NCBI GenBank assembly: GCA_031976175.1
Contig: DALYLR010000084.1
Location: 1-5,540 of the forward strand
Origin: DMER01 sp003451645
GTDB taxonomy: Bacteria > Pseudomonadota > Alphaproteobacteria > Micropepsales > Micropepsaceae
Length of the DNA stretch: 5,540 nucleotides
Reading direction: 5' to 3'
Position numbers and translations under genes: made by a program. Of this stretch, positions 5,420 through 5,540 are shown in pieces (position 1 is the first letter of the stretch; each line of letters opens with the position of its first letter). The notes under the pieces were generated by a model that searched no databases, was not told the DNA's origin, and saw nothing but the letters and a program-made list of their open reading frames with translations.

Positions 5420-5540
5420 TTGTCATGCCGGACGAAGCGCGTCAGCGCGAAGATCCGGGACCCATCGGGACATATGCGCAACTCTTAAAAGGCGGAATCC
5501 GGGATCACCATAGGTCCCGGCGCGCCACTGGCGTGGCATC
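5420..5540 (+). repeat. 132-bp palindromic element, copy 4 (cut by window end)
   Basis: The first 121 bp of the element, in the same orientation. It differs from copies 2 and 3 at scattered sites: CATGCC instead of CATCCC in the head, CATCGGG for CATCCAG, CATATGCGCAACTC for CATACGCGCTTCTC, GAATCCGGG for GAGTCGGTG, and GGCATC for GGCGTC at the edge. It is an older or independent copy in the same register. Confidence 0.88.

Larger units (their letters stand above)
5092..5540 (+). repeat. Tandem array with 164-bp period (element plus 32-bp linker)
   Basis: Units start at 5092, 5256 and 5420, exactly 164 bp apart; the third is cut by the window end. Units 1 and 2 differ at one base (last base of the linker, C versus T), so their duplication is recent. 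Unit 3 has several substitutions. The linker (5224-5255 and 5388-5419) carries a solitary TGTCATCCC, inverted relative to the preceding element end, then CCCCAAC plus C or T. This array fills the whole gene-free stretch after 5073. Confidence 0.93.

Noticed and set aside
5092..5540. CRISPR array
   Set aside because: The period is regular, but the repeated part is 132 bp and the 32-bp intervals are virtually identical to each other, so there are no unique spacers. No cas gene is present.

Overview
The window looks like a piece of an alphaproteobacterial chromosome. The reasons are the fairly high G+C, the type of TPR–caspase protein present, and two kinds of intergenic palindromic repeat that I associate with that class from general knowledge. 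No ribosomal or other marker gene is present, so no genus is claimed. Most of the left 4.4 kb is coding on the minus strand. The right 1.1 kb is repeat-rich, with one small plus-strand gene.

Minus strand, in order of transcription (right to left): (i) 4442-2859, an exported protein with a signal peptide, six exact 34-residue TPRs and a C14 caspase-like domain with an intact His/Cys dyad; (ii) an intergenic stretch holding a compact palindromic repeat (2777-2829); (iii) 2663-2151, a BON–LysM protein clearly related to E. coli Kbp/YgaU; (iv) 2080-1448, a VOC (glyoxalase/extradiol dioxygenase fold) protein; (v) 1443-139, a large alpha/beta hydrolase with a GNSGGG nucleophile elbow. Genes iv and v lie 4 nt apart and almost certainly form an operon. 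A ring-opening or other oxygenase followed by a hydrolase would fit, but the substrate cannot be read from the sequence. Three starts are placed downstream of longer GTG-initiated reading frames, because a good Shine-Dalgarno sequence and family conservation both point to the internal ATG.

Right side: a small stand-alone GIY-YIG nuclease gene (4747-5073) lies between two copies of a 132-bp palindromic element (4555-4686 and 5092-5223). Past it the element continues as a tandem array with an exact 164-bp period (132-bp element plus 32-bp linker) that runs off the window. Each element has 15-bp terminal inverted repeats, a small hairpin in each arm, and an inner inverted repeat. The two arms are versions of the same module, a layout resembling REPINs (paired inverted REPs). 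The most interesting hypothesis here is that the GIY-YIG nuclease and the palindromic element are functionally linked, as RAYT transposases are with REPs. The sequence shows the arrangement; the functional link is inference.

Positions 1-138 hold no gene I can assign.
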